A stretch of DNA of 64,000 bases from NCBI RefSeq assembly GCF_018252635.1, contig NZ_JAGTXM010000003.1, positions 543,007-607,006 on the forward strand, given 5' to 3'. Below the pieces are notes generated by a model. That model had not been told where the DNA came from and did not search any database. It saw only the letters and a program-made list of their open reading frames with translations. The DNA is from Citrobacter amalonaticus. Lineage in GTDB: Bacteria; Pseudomonadota; Gammaproteobacteria; Enterobacterales; Enterobacteriaceae. Below, one piece after another: positions 1-11,629 of the stretch; the stretch's first letter is position 1, and every line of letters starts with the position of its first letter. A program made the position numbers and the translations under genes.

Positions 1-88
1 CGCCATGGAGCGTCAGTTTATGAACCTTTTGCCCATAACGGCGAGAAAGATCCCCACCAAACATATTGACTAATTTCTGTAACTGCAT
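1..88 (-). CDS. yhcC: YhcC radical SAM family protein, N-terminal fragment
   Basis: The gene runs off the left edge and only the first 29 codons are visible. The start is the ATG at 88-86, and the protein begins MQLQKLVNMFGGDLSRRYGQ, which matches the N-terminus of E. coli YhcC as I remember it. In the full protein a radical SAM CxxxCxxC cluster motif follows soon after; that part lies outside the window. It is divergent from gltB, as in E. coli. The function of YhcC is not established. Partial at the window edge, so integrity cannot be judged. Confidence 0.85.
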   Translation of the reverse strand, partial: MQLQKLVNMFGGDLSRRYGQKVHKLTLHG

Positions 89-386
89 AATCTGGTAGAC
101 CGCGCCTTGAAAAGAGGCCAAAGCCTGCCATTTTTAGCCACAGTCGGCGATGACCTGGATCAATCGCCCTGGCAGGCTTTTATCAATTGCATACTCAGTC
201 AAAATAAACGATATTTCATTCATAACCCAGCCAATTACTTTTCCTTATCTCCGGCCATTTTTTTTATCTTCTGACGTCGATTGCGCAAAAACAGTATCAT
301 TAAACGCCATATCGCAACGAACCAGCATAAAACACCACATCTAACAACGAATAAAGCGGAGACATGAGCTAACAAGCGGTTATGAC

Positions 387-402
387 AGTGAGACAGATCA
401 CA
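387..402. promoter_or_regulatory. CRP-like binding site upstream of gltB
   Basis: The sequence AGTGA-GACAGA-TCACA matches the CRP consensus TGTGA-N6-TCACA at nine of ten core positions. E. coli gltBDF is known to be under CRP control, so a site here is expected. It lies about 380 bases before the gltB start codon. Assignment rests on motif match and context only. Confidence 0.55.
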
Positions 403-565
403 CTCCCCGTCTCGTTTCCAGTACGTTAATTCAATGTCAAAATGATATTATTCTTAATATTTTCATAAAGATATATGCTCGTTAGCACATTATTAGAGAA
501 ATAAGATTGCCATTTGACCTGTGTGTGGATTCCCGATAACGTGGAAATCCGCTGGAAGCTTTCTG

Positions 566-584
566 GATGAGCGGTGTGCTCATC
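566..584. repeat. Perfect inverted repeat upstream of gltB
   Basis: Arms GATGAGC and GCTCATC flank the five-base loop GGTGT. It lies about 190 bases before the gltB start, probably in the promoter or leader. No U-run follows, so it does not look like a terminator. It could be a protein site or a leader hairpin. Confidence 0.5.
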
Positions 585-774
585 ATATTTATGCAGTAAT
601 TGAGATTCCCTCTGACAGCAAGTCCTCAAACTTGTTTGACCTAAGCGAAATGGATAAAGAGGGCGAATGCGAGGTACGCGTATGATACGCAAACCCCGTC
701 GCCATGCTCTTGGTGTGCCCGTGCGCAAACGGTATCGGAAGGGGATCCCGCAGAGCCTGGGGAGGTTCACTGAT

Positions 775-3700
775 ATGTTGTACGATAAATCCCTTGAGAA
801 GGATAACTGTGGTTTCGGCCTGATCGCCCACATAGAAGGCGAACCTAGCCACAAGGTAGTGCGTACCGCCATACACGCACTGGCCCGAATGCAGCACCGT
901 GGCGCAATCCTCGCAGATGGTAAAACCGGCGATGGTTGTGGTCTGCTGCTGCAAAAACCTGACCGCTTTTTCCGCATCGTTGCGCAAGAGCGCGGCTGGC
1001 GTTTAGCCAAAAATTACGCGGTCGGGATGATCTTCCTGAATAAAGATCCTGAACTGGCCGCCGCATCTCGCCGTATTGTCGAAGAAGAGCTTCAGCAGGA
1101 AACCCTGTCGATTGTTGGCTGGCGCGATGTGCCGACCAACGAAGGTGTGCTGGGTGAAATAGCCCTCTCCTCCCTACCGCGTATAGAACAAATTTTTGTG
1201 AATGCCCCTGCAGGCTGGCGTCCGCGCGATATGGAACGTCGCCTGTTCATCGCCCGTCGCCGTATTGAAAAACGACTGCAGGAAGACAAGGACTTCTACA
1301 TCTGTAGCCTGTCAAACCTGGTCAACATCTATAAGGGTCTGTGTATGCCGGCGGATCTGCCGCGCTTCTACCTGGACCTCGCGGACCTGCGTCTGGAATC
1401 GGCCATTTGCCTGTTCCACCAGCGCTTCTCCACCAACACCGTACCGCGCTGGCCGCTGGCGCAGCCGTTCCGCTATCTGGCGCACAACGGCGAGATCAAC
1501 ACCATTACCGGCAACCGCCAGTGGGCCCGCGCGCGTACCTATAAATTCCAGACTCCGCTGATCCCGGATCTGCACGACGCCGCGCCGTTTGTCAACGAAA
1601 CCGGCTCTGACTCCAGTTCAATGGATAATATGCTGGAACTGCTGCTGGCGGGCGGGATGGACATCATCCGCGCCATGCGTCTGCTGGTACCGCCAGCCTG
1701 GCAGAACAACCCGGATATGGACCCGGATCTGCGCGCCTTCTTTGACTTTAACTCCATGCATATGGAGCCGTGGGACGGCCCGGCTGGTATCGTCATGTCC
1801 GACGGGCGTTTCGCCGCCTGTAACCTCGACCGTAACGGTCTGCGTCCGGCGCGCTATGTCATTACCAAAGACAAACTGATCACCTGCGCGTCTGAAGTCG
1901 GGATCTGGGACTACCAGCCTGACGAAGTGGTCGAAAAGGGCCGCGTCGGCCCCGGCGAGCTGATGGTTATCGACACCCGCGGCGGCTGCATTTTGCATTC
2001 CGCCGAAACGGACAATGACCTGAAAAGCCGCCATCCGTATAAAGAGTGGATGGAGAAAAACGTCCGCCGCCTGGTGCCTTTTGAAGATCTGGCTGACGAT
2101 CAGGTTGGCCAACGTGAACTGGACGACGACACGCTCGCCAGCTACCAGAAACAGTTTAATTACAGCGCCGAAGAACTGGATTCCGTTCTCCGCGTGCTCG
2201 GCGAAAACGGTCAGGAAGCGGTCGGCTCAATGGGTGATGATACCCCGTTTGCCGTGCTTTCCAGCCAGCCGCGCATCATTTACGACTACTTCCGCCAACA
2301 GTTTGCCCAGGTAACGAATCCACCGATCGATCCGTTGCGTGAAGCGCATGTCATGTCGCTGGCCACCAGCATCGGTCGTGAGATGAACGTCTTCTGCGAA
2401 GCGGAAGGCCAGGCGCACCGTCTGAGCTTTAAATCTCCGATTCTGCTGTACTCCGATTTCCAACAGCTCACTACGATGAAAGAAGAGCACTATCGCGCCG
2501 ACCGGCTCGATATCACCTTCGATGCGACGCAAACTACGCTGGAAGAAACGATCAAAGCGCTGTGCGATACCGCCGAGCAGATGGTACGCAGCGGTACCGT
2601 TCTGCTGGTGCTGACGGATCGTAATATCGGCAAGCATCGTCTACCGGTACCGGCCCCGATGGCGGTCGGCGCAGTACAGACGCGCCTGGTAGAACAGAAC
2701 CTGCGCTGCGACGCCAACATTATTGTCGAAACCGCAAGCGCCCGTGACCCGCACCACTTCGCCGTGCTGCTGGGCTTTGGCGCGACGGCCATCTACCCCT
2801 ATCTCGCGTACGAGACGCTGGGCCGTTTGATCGACACCCAGGCGATCGCCAAAAACTACCGTACCGTGATGCTGAACTACCGTAACGGCATCAATAAAGG
2901 GCTGTACAAAATCATGTCCAAAATGGGCATCTCGACTATCGCCTCCTACCGCTGTTCCAAACTGTTTGAAGCAGTCGGCCTGCATGATGATGTCGTTGCG
3001 CTGTGCTTCCAGGGCGTGGTCAGCCGCATCGGCGGCGCGAACTTTGCAGACTTCCAGCAGGATCTGCTGAACCTGTCCAAACGTGCCTGGCTGGCACGTA
3101 AACCGATTTCACAAGGTGGTCTGCTGAAGTATGTGCATGGCGGCGAATACCACGCCTACAACCCGGACGTGGTGCGTACCCTGCAACAGGCGGTTCAGAG
3201 CGGGGAATACAGCGATTATCAGGAATACGCAAAACTGGTCAATGAGCGTCCCGCGACGACGCTGCGCGATCTGTTGGCGATTAATCCCGGCGACGACGCG
3301 GTCAGCATTGATGACGTCGAACCGGCAAGCGAACTGTTCAAACGTTTTGATACCGCAGCAATGTCGATCGGCGCACTAAGCCCGGAAGCACATGAAGCGC
3401 TGGCCGAAGCGATGAACAGCATCGGTGGTAATTCCAACTCCGGCGAAGGCGGCGAAGACCCGGCGCGCTATGGCACTAATAAAGTGTCACGCATCAAGCA
3501 GGTCGCCTCTGGGCGTTTTGGCGTTACCCCGGCGTATCTGGTTAACGCCGACGTGATTCAGATTAAAGTGGCTCAGGGTGCGAAACCGGGCGAAGGCGGT
3601 CAGTTACCCGGTGATAAAGTGACGCCGTACATCGCCAAACTGCGCTATTCGGTACCGGGCGTGACGCTGATCTCCCCGCCGCCGCACCACGATATCTACT

Positions 3701-5235
3701 CTATCGAGGATTTAGCGCAGCTGATTTTCGACCTGAAGCAGGTGAACCCGAAAGCGATGATCTCCGTGAAGCTGGTGTCCGAACCGGGCGTCGGTACTAT
3801 CGCCACCGGCGTGGCGAAAGCCTACGCTGACCTGATCACCATCGCCGGTTATGACGGCGGCACCGGTGCGAGTCCGCTCTCTTCGGTAAAATACGCGGGA
3901 TGTCCGTGGGAGCTGGGCCTGGTGGAAACCCAACAGGCACTGGTCGCCAACGGCCTGCGTCATAAGATCCGTTTGCAGGTCGATGGCGGTCTGAAAACCG
4001 GCGTGGATATCATCAAAGCGGCGATCCTCGGTGCCGAAAGCTTCGGCTTCGGAACCGGTCCGATGGTGGCGCTGGGCTGTAAATATCTGCGTATTTGCCA
4101 TCTCAACAACTGTGCAACCGGTGTGGCAACCCAGGACGACAAACTGCGTAAGAACCACTATCACGGTCTGCCGTTCAAAGTGACCAACTACTTTGAGTTT
4201 ATCGCTCGTGAAACGCGTGAATTAATGGCGCAGCTTGGCGTGACGCGTCTGGTGGATCTGATTGGTCGTACCGACCTGCTGAAAGAGCTGGACGGGTTTA
4301 CTGCTAAACAGCAGAAGCTGGCACTCTCCCGACTGCTGGAAACCGCACAACCTAAGGCCGGCAAAGCGTTGTACTGCACCGAAAACAACCCGCCGTTTGA
4401 TAACGGTGTGCTGAACGCGCAGTTGCTGCAACAGGCGAAACCGTATGTCGATGAACGCCAGAGCAAAACCTTCTGGTTCGATATTCGCAACACCGATCGT
4501 TCTGTTGGTGCGTCGCTCTCGGGGTATATTGCCCAGACACACGGCGATCAGGGGCTGGCCTCTGACCCGATCAAAGCACACTTCAGCGGCACCGCAGGCC
4601 AGAGCTTCGGCGTCTGGAACGCGGGCGGCGTGGAGTTATATCTGACGGGTGATGCCAACGACTACGTCGGCAAAGGCATGGCAGGCGGTCTGCTGGCGGT
4701 GCGTCCTCCGGTGGGTTCCGCTTTCCGTAGCCATGAAGCGAGCATCATCGGCAATACCTGCCTGTATGGCGCAACCGGTGGTCGTCTGTATGCCGCAGGA
4801 CGTGCGGGTGAGCGTTTCGGGGTGCGTAACTCTGGTGCTATCACCGTGGTGGAAGGGATTGGCGACAACGGGTGTGAATACATGACCGGTGGGATCGTCT
4901 GTATCCTCGGCAAAACCGGAGTCAACTTCGGCGCGGGAATGACGGGCGGGTTCGCCTACGTGCTGGACGAAGACGGCGAGTTCCGTAAACGCGTAAACCC
5001 GGAACTGGTCGAAGTGCTGGGTGTTGACGAACTGGCTATCCACGAAGAGCATCTGCGTGGCCTGATCACCGAGCACGTGCAGCATACTGGTTCACAGCGC
5101 GGGGAAGAGATTCTGGCTAACTGGTCAACCTTCGCTAACAAATTCGCGCTGGTTAAACCGAAGTCCAGTGATGTGAAAGCACTGTTGGGTCACCGTAGTC
5201 GTAGCGCAGCAGAGCTGCGCGTGCAGGCGCAGTAA
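775..5235 (+). CDS. gltB: Glutamate synthase (NADPH) large subunit
   Basis: GltB makes glutamate from glutamine and 2-oxoglutarate together with GltD. The chosen start is the ATG at 775, preceded by a strong GGGGAGG at 759-765, giving 1486 residues, the length I recall for E. coli GltB. The first 11 residues form the propeptide and Cys12 (in DNCGFG) is the N-terminal nucleophile of the glutaminase domain. A glutamate-synthase central region, an FMN-binding domain, and a [3Fe-4S] cysteine cluster (CKYLRICHLNNC, near residue 1105) follow, then the C-terminal GXGXG beta-helix domain. An in-frame extension back to 667 is open, but its residues diverge from the E. coli reading, which supports the 775 start. 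gltD follows 12 bases downstream. Confidence 0.97.
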   Translation: MLYDKSLEKDNCGFGLIAHIEGEPSHKVVRTAIHALARMQHRGAILADGKTGDGCGLLLQKPDRFFRIVAQERGWRLAKNYAVGMIFLNKDPELAAASRRIVEEELQQETLSIVGWRDVPTNEGVLGEIALSSLPRIEQIFVNAPAGWRPRDMERRLFIARRRIEKRLQEDKDFYICSLSNLVNIYKGLCMPADLPRFYLDLADLRLESAICLFHQRFSTNTVPRWPLAQPFRYLAHNGEINTITGNRQWARARTYKFQTPLIPDLHDAAPFVNETGSDSSSMDNMLELLLAGGMDIIRAMRLLVPPAWQNNPDMDPDLRAFFDFNSMHMEPWDGPAGIVMSDGRFAACNLDRNGLRPARYVITKDKLITCASEVGIWDYQPDEVVEKGRVGPGELMVIDTRGGCILHSAETDNDLKSRHPYKEWMEKNVRRLVPFEDLADDQVGQRELDDDTLASYQKQFNYSAEELDSVLRVLGENGQEAVGSMGDDTPFAVLSSQPRIIYDYFRQQFAQVTNPPIDPLREAHVMSLATSIGREMNVFCEAEGQAHRLSFKSPILLYSDFQQLTTMKEEHYRADRLDITFDATQTTLEETIKALCDTAEQMVRSGTVLLVLTDRNIGKHRLPVPAPMAVGAVQTRLVEQNLRCDANIIVETASARDPHHFAVLLGFGATAIYPYLAYETLGRLIDTQAIAKNYRTVMLNYRNGINKGLYKIMSKMGISTIASYRCSKLFEAVGLHDDVVALCFQGVVSRIGGANFADFQQDLLNLSKRAWLARKPISQGGLLKYVHGGEYHAYNPDVVRTLQQAVQSGEYSDYQEYAKLVNERPATTLRDLLAINPGDDAVSIDDVEPASELFKRFDTAAMSIGALSPEAHEALAEAMNSIGGNSNSGEGGEDPARYGTNKVSRIKQVASGRFGVTPAYLVNADVIQIKVAQGAKPGEGGQLPGDKVTPYIAKLRYSVPGVTLISPPPHHDIYSIEDLAQLIFDLKQVNPKAMISVKLVSEPGVGTIATGVAKAYADLITIAGYDGGTGASPLSSVKYAGCPWELGLVETQQALVANGLRHKIRLQVDGGLKTGVDIIKAAILGAESFGFGTGPMVALGCKYLRICHLNNCATGVATQDDKLRKNHYHGLPFKVTNYFEFIARETRELMAQLGVTRLVDLIGRTDLLKELDGFTAKQQKLALSRLLETAQPKAGKALYCTENNPPFDNGVLNAQLLQQAKPYVDERQSKTFWFDIRNTDRSVGASLSGYIAQTHGDQGLASDPIKAHFSGTAGQSFGVWNAGGVELYLTGDANDYVGKGMAGGLLAVRPPVGSAFRSHEASIIGNTCLYGATGGRLYAAGRAGERFGVRNSGAITVVEGIGDNGCEYMTGGIVCILGKTGVNFGAGMTGGFAYVLDEDGEFRKRVNPELVEVLGVDELAIHEEHLRGLITEHVQHTGSQRGEEILANWSTFANKFALVKPKSSDVKALLGHRSRSAAELRVQAQ

Positions 5236-6666
<1,431 letters not shown>

Positions 6667-6677
6667 TCAACCTTTCT

Positions 6678-6728
6678 GGCTCCCCTGCCCCGAGTACTCG
6701 CTCAGGGATGGGGAGTCACCCTTTTTTT
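6678..6728 (+). terminator. gltBD terminator
   Basis: A GC-rich imperfect stem (GGCTCCCCTGCCCC pairing with CAGGGATGGGGAGTC) is followed by a run of seven T. It begins 12 bases after the gltD stop codon. Confidence 0.75.
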
Positions 6729-6875
6729 AGCAATGTCCCACCTTCATTCTTCGAAAGCGGCTCGCAAATTCCGCCGTAAGTGAATGTAATGGGCTGAGAA
6801 GAATTGACCGTATATCCCCTTAAGCGTAGTGATAGCGATATATTTTCAATCCGTAACTATCATGCCAGGGATAAT

Positions 6876-7976
6876 ATGATGGCAACAACATCAGCACAAC
6901 AAGCCGGCGATTATCAGCAAATCCACGACGGCATTATCCATCTGTTGGATACTGCCAGGACAGAGACCGTCCGCAACATCAACGCGATCATGACGGCGAC
7001 GTACTGGGAAATAGGCAGGCGCATTGTCGAGTTTGAGCAGGGCGGTGAAGCGCGGGCAGCTTATGGAGCTCAACTGATTGAGCAATTGTCCGTAGATTTA
7101 ACCCGGCGCTACAAACGTGGGTTTTCTACAAGAAACCTATGGCAAATACGTACTTTTTATCTTTATTTTCAACATATTGAAATTCCGCAGACACTGTCTG
7201 CGGAATTTCCTCTTCTGGTACAACTCGCCAGGATATTCCCGCTACCCTGGTCAGCCTATGTCCGTCTCCTGTCGGTTAAAAACCCCGATGCCCGCACCTT
7301 TTACGAGAAAGAGACATTACGCAACGGTTGGTCGGTACGACAACTCGATCGGCAAATCGCGTCTCAGTTCTACGAACGGACATTGCTGTCTCATGATAAA
7401 CCCGCGTTGCTGCAACAGGCCGCGCCGACCGTGCCCGAAGTCTTACCAGAACGTGCAATACGCGATCCCTTTATTCTCGAATTCCTGGATCTGAAGGATG
7501 AGTATTCGGAATCCGATCTGGAAGAAGCGCTGATTAACCATCTGATGGAGTTTATGCTTGAACTCGGGGACGATTTTGCTTTCGTCAGCAGACAGCGACG
7601 ATTACGCATTGACGACAGCTGGTTTCGCGTCGACCTGCTTTTCTTCCATCGCCGCTTGCGCTGTCTGTTAGTTGTTGATCTGAAAGTGGGCAAATTCAGC
7701 TATGCCGACGCAGGACAAATGAACATGTACCTGAACTACGCCAAAGCGCACTGGACAATGCCAGGGGAAAATCCGCCAGTTGGGTTAATCCTGTGTGCGG
7801 GAAAGGGGGCTGGAGAAGCACACTACGCGCTGAACGGCTTACCGAATACCGTGATGGCAAGCGAGTACAAAGTGCAATTACCTGACGAAAAATTACTGGC
7901 AGATGAACTCATTCGTTCGCAAAGAGCAATGACAGCGCAGAAAGCTGAATCCTCAGAAACGTCGTTGACAGAATGA
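6876..7976 (+). CDS. yhcG: YhcG-type DUF1016 / PD-(D/E)xK nuclease family protein
   Basis: This is a 366-residue protein of the YhcG family: an N-terminal DUF1016 helical domain (about residues 20-190) and a C-terminal PD-(D/E)xK nuclease-like domain. The nuclease motif is visible as an Asp in RVDLLFFHRR followed by VVDLKVGKF (D-x-K), near residues 255-275. Two Met codons start the frame (6876, 6879) after CAGGG; an open extension to 6804 has no better ribosome site. E. coli has a yhcG at the same place beside the nan operon, so this is probably ancestral. Family members are predicted nucleases linked by some to phage defence; substrate and role are unknown. The gene contains a 31-base palindrome at 7179-7209. 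It is flanked by terminators and appears monocistronic. Confidence 0.85.
   Translation: MMATTSAQQAGDYQQIHDGIIHLLDTARTETVRNINAIMTATYWEIGRRIVEFEQGGEARAAYGAQLIEQLSVDLTRRYKRGFSTRNLWQIRTFYLYFQHIEIPQTLSAEFPLLVQLARIFPLPWSAYVRLLSVKNPDARTFYEKETLRNGWSVRQLDRQIASQFYERTLLSHDKPALLQQAAPTVPEVLPERAIRDPFILEFLDLKDEYSESDLEEALINHLMEFMLELGDDFAFVSRQRRLRIDDSWFRVDLLFFHRRLRCLLVVDLKVGKFSYADAGQMNMYLNYAKAHWTMPGENPPVGLILCAGKGAGEAHYALNGLPNTVMASEYKVQLPDEKLLADELIRSQRAMTAQKAESSETSLTE
7179..7209. repeat. 15-bp perfect palindrome within yhcG
   Basis: Arms GAAATTCCGCAGACA (7179-7193) and TGTCTGCGGAATTTC (7195-7209) are exact reverse complements separated by one base. The repeat lies in the coding sequence of yhcG, spanning codons for IEIPQTLSAEF. 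In mRNA it could form a strong hairpin; in DNA it could be a protein site or cruciform. Confidence 0.9.
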
Positions 7977-8005
7977 TGAATGGACTGAGTATGTAAAACA
8001 TGAAT

Positions 8006-8033
8006 CCGGATGGTAAAAAACCATCCGGTATTT

Positions 8034-8035
<2 letters not shown>
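8006..8035. terminator. Bidirectional terminator between yhcG and nanQ
   Basis: CCGGATGG and CCATCCGG form an 8-bp stem around a seven-base loop, followed by TATTTTTA on the plus side. The nanQ TAA stop (8036-8034) lies in that T-run, so the hairpin sits just beyond the end of the nan operon and can serve both converging units. The minus-side U-run is weak. Confidence 0.65.
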
Positions 8036-9369
<1,334 letters not shown>

Positions 9370-9373
<4 letters not shown>

Positions 9374-10059
9374 AGCACCGCCTTTTTCAGCGCCGTGTTA
9401 TACCATTCGCAAATGTGCTCCAGCCGGGTAATCGCAGATCCGACCGTCACTGCCCAGGCGCCGTGGCGCATCGCTTCACCGGCCTGCGCAGGGGTGTTGT
9501 AGCGTCCTTCAGCAATCACCCGGCACCCGGCTTCGCTCAGCGATTTCACCAGCGCCAGATCCGGTTCATCAGGGATTTCTGCCGTGGTGTATCCCGAAAG
9601 CGTGGTGCCAATAATTTCTGCACCGAGCGCCTGACAGGCCAGGCCGTCAGCCTGCGAGGAGCAATCGGTCATTGCCAGCAGTTGGTGATGATGGATACGT
9701 GCCAGCAGCGCCGCGACCGGCACCGGACGCACCCGGTCAGTCCCGTCAATCGCGATAATGTCCGCGCCGGCCTGCGCCAGCGCATCTACGTCCTCCAGAA
9801 ACGCGGTGATACGCACTGGAGAATCCGTAAGATCACGCTTGAGGATGCCGATGATCGGCACAGAAACCACAGCACGCGTCGCTTTCAGATTATCAACGCC
9901 TTCGATACGTAACGCGACGGCCCCTGCCTGCTCTGCCGCCTGCGCCATTGCCGCCACAATTTCAGGTTTATCCAGCGGGCTGCCGGGAACCGGCTGGCAG
10001 GAGACAATCAGGCCACCACGTGCGGCAATGTTTTTATCCAGTTGTGCAAGTAACGACAT
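9370..10059 (-). CDS. nanE: N-acetylmannosamine-6-phosphate 2-epimerase
   Basis: NanE converts N-acetylmannosamine 6-phosphate to N-acetylglucosamine 6-phosphate, which then enters amino-sugar catabolism. The start [16 protein letters not shown] at 10059 gives 229 residues, the E. coli length, with a GGAAGAAG ribosome site; the longer open frame to 10101 runs through the intergenic hairpin and is rejected. TIM-barrel features include IIAIDGTDR near residue 125 and the phosphate-binding region [12 protein letters not shown] and [10 protein letters not shown] near the C-terminus. Coupled to nanK by ATGA overlap. Confidence 0.96.
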
Positions 10060-10078
10060 ACTTCTTCCCTTACGAGTA

Positions 10079-10101
10079 TTGCCCGGTACAGGACCGGGCA
10101 A
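10079..10101. repeat. Hairpin between nanT and nanE
   Basis: TTGCCCGGT and ACCGGGCAA form a perfect 9-bp stem around ACAGG. It lies in the 47-base nanT-nanE gap, with no U-run after it on the coding strand. It may protect mRNA ends or tune expression between transporter and enzymes. Confidence 0.7.
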
Positions 10102-10106
10102 GTGGA

Positions 10107-11597
10107 TTAACTTTTGCTTTTGACTAAAGGGCTTTTATCACCGCCGAACGGGATGGCGCCGCTGAACGGTTTACCGTCAATAGCGTCATGCGTCCGCAGC
10201 GCCTCCGGTCGCAACCAGCGCTGAACACGGGACGGCATATCCAGACCAATCAACAGGATCACCACAAAGGTCAGGCTGAAAGAGAGCGATCCCAGCGCAG
10301 TACCCAGATCCAGACGCTGGGCAATGAGCGCCCCCAGAATCGGTGCCAGCGCCCCGCCGAGCGCCCCGACGTTATAGGTGAAGCCCAAACCCGCCGCACG
10401 CTGGTCGGTATCGAAATAGCCGCCGATCAGTTTCGGTAAGATTCCGGAGATCCCCTGGCCCAGCATCTGCTGGAAAAACAGCAGGAAGCCGAGAACCCAT
10501 ACGTTTGCCCCACCTATCGCAAATACCGGAATGATCAGCAACTGAGAGGCCAGCAGGCTGCATACATAAGCTTTGCGGGTCCCCAGCCAGTCACCGAGGA
10601 AGCCTCCCACGCAGCAACCAACCGCAGCACCAAAGCCGCTAAAGAAGAGTACGCGCGCCACGGTGGAAGGGTCGTACGCCAGTTCCGTTTTTAAATATGT
10701 CGGCAACAGCGCCTGAATCGGCCACGAGTAGAGGAAAGCAAACAGGACGACAACCATGAGCATCACGCCTGTCGGCCAGCGTTTGCCGCTGCTTTGCACC
10801 ATGAAGCTGATAAAGATCACCGCGCACAGCAAACCCAGTACCGCGACAATTGCTGCATTTTGCAAGTCACCGGCAAAACAGAACCACAGTGCCGTCGCCG
10901 CCGCTATCGTCATCAGAATGTTGACGACACGATGCTCACCCCGATAGAGAATATCGACCATCGTGCGCACCGGTGCTTTACCTTCATGCTTCTCTTTCCA
11001 GTCCTCGGCTTCCGGTATGTTTTTCCGCAGCCAGAGCGCGAAAATAATCGGCAGGATGCCAATGAAGAACAGCGCGCGCCAGCCCCAGACCGGCACCACC
11101 AGGCTGTAGACCTGAGCCGCAATCACGGCACCTACGGAAAAGCCCGAGATCAGAAAACCACTGGCCTTATTACGCAGATGTTTCGGCCAGCTTTCAATAA
11201 CATAGGTCGCGCTGGAGCCGTATTCGCCAGCCATCCCCATGCCAATCACCAGTCGGGCGATAAACATGGTGGTGTAACCCGGCGCAAAACCACAGGCCAG
11301 CGTCCCCATAGAGAACAGAATAATGCTGGTGACCATCGCCAGACGGCGTCCATAGCGGTCACCCATTGCGCCCAGCATTAACCCGCCAAACCAGCGGGAA
11401 ATAAAGGCTGCCGAAATCAGGCTCGCCGCCTGAACCGTCGTCAGCCCAAATTCTCCCTGTACTTCCGTCAGCACAAGGGCAATCAACACAAAATCAAAAC
11501 CATCCAGCAAATATCCCAACCATGCGGCAGAGAATGCCCGCCATTGTGCCCGGTTGAGATGGCGATACCACGGGATACTTTGGGTAGAAGTACTCAT
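10107..11597 (-). CDS. nanT: Sialic acid:H+ symporter (MFS)
   Basis: NanT imports N-acetylneuraminate across the inner membrane with protons. At 496 residues it equals E. coli NanT. It shows major facilitator features: [13 protein letters not shown] in the first membrane segment, the loop motif [10 protein letters not shown] near residue 80, and many hydrophobic segments. NanT has two more membrane segments than the usual 12, consistent with the extra hydrophobic stretch [20 protein letters not shown] near mid-protein. Lies between nanA and nanE; a REP-like pair separates it from nanA. Confidence 0.96.
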   Translation of the reverse strand: MSTSTQSIPWYRHLNRAQWRAFSAAWLGYLLDGFDFVLIALVLTEVQGEFGLTTVQAASLISAAFISRWFGGLMLGAMGDRYGRRLAMVTSIILFSMGTLACGFAPGYTTMFIARLVIGMGMAGEYGSSATYVIESWPKHLRNKASGFLISGFSVGAVIAAQVYSLVVPVWGWRALFFIGILPIIFALWLRKNIPEAEDWKEKHEGKAPVRTMVDILYRGEHRVVNILMTIAAATALWFCFAGDLQNAAIVAVLGLLCAVIFISFMVQSSGKRWPTGVMLMVVVLFAFLYSWPIQALLPTYLKTELAYDPSTVARVLFFSGFGAAVGCCVGGFLGDWLGTRKAYVCSLLASQLLIIPVFAIGGANVWVLGFLLFFQQMLGQGISGILPKLIGGYFDTDQRAAGLGFTYNVGALGGALAPILGALIAQRLDLGTALGSLSFSLTFVVILLIGLDMPSRVQRWLRPEALRTHDAIDGKPFSGAIPFGGDKSPLVKSKS

Positions 11598-11629
11598 TTT
11601 ACTCTCCCCACGATTTCTTTATTGTATTA

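Larger units (their letters stand above)
89..774. other. yhcC-gltB intergenic regulatory region
   Basis: This 686-base gap holds no credible gene. It must carry the yhcC promoter (minus) and the gltBD control region (plus). In E. coli gltBDF is controlled from a long upstream region by Lrp, IHF, CRP and ArgR. Here I see a CRP-like palindrome at 387-402, an AT-rich block at about 430-480 that would suit Lrp or IHF, and a perfect 7-bp inverted repeat at 566-584. I could not pick a convincing -35/-10 pair by eye. Bases 667-774 remain open in the gltB frame but are judged untranslated (see gltB). Confidence 0.6.

Noticed and set aside
150-344. 64-codon open frame upstream of gltB
   Set aside because: No ribosome site and an atypical composition in an AT-rich control region; not recalled in E. 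coli at this site.
589-1010. Minus-strand open frames overlapping the 5' end of gltB
   Set aside because: They are mirror frames of gltB codons with no ribosome site or recognisable family.
7117-7494. 125-codon plus-strand frame inside yhcG
   Set aside because: Overlaps a well-supported family protein in another frame, with no ribosome site; not a frameshift remnant since yhcG is intact.
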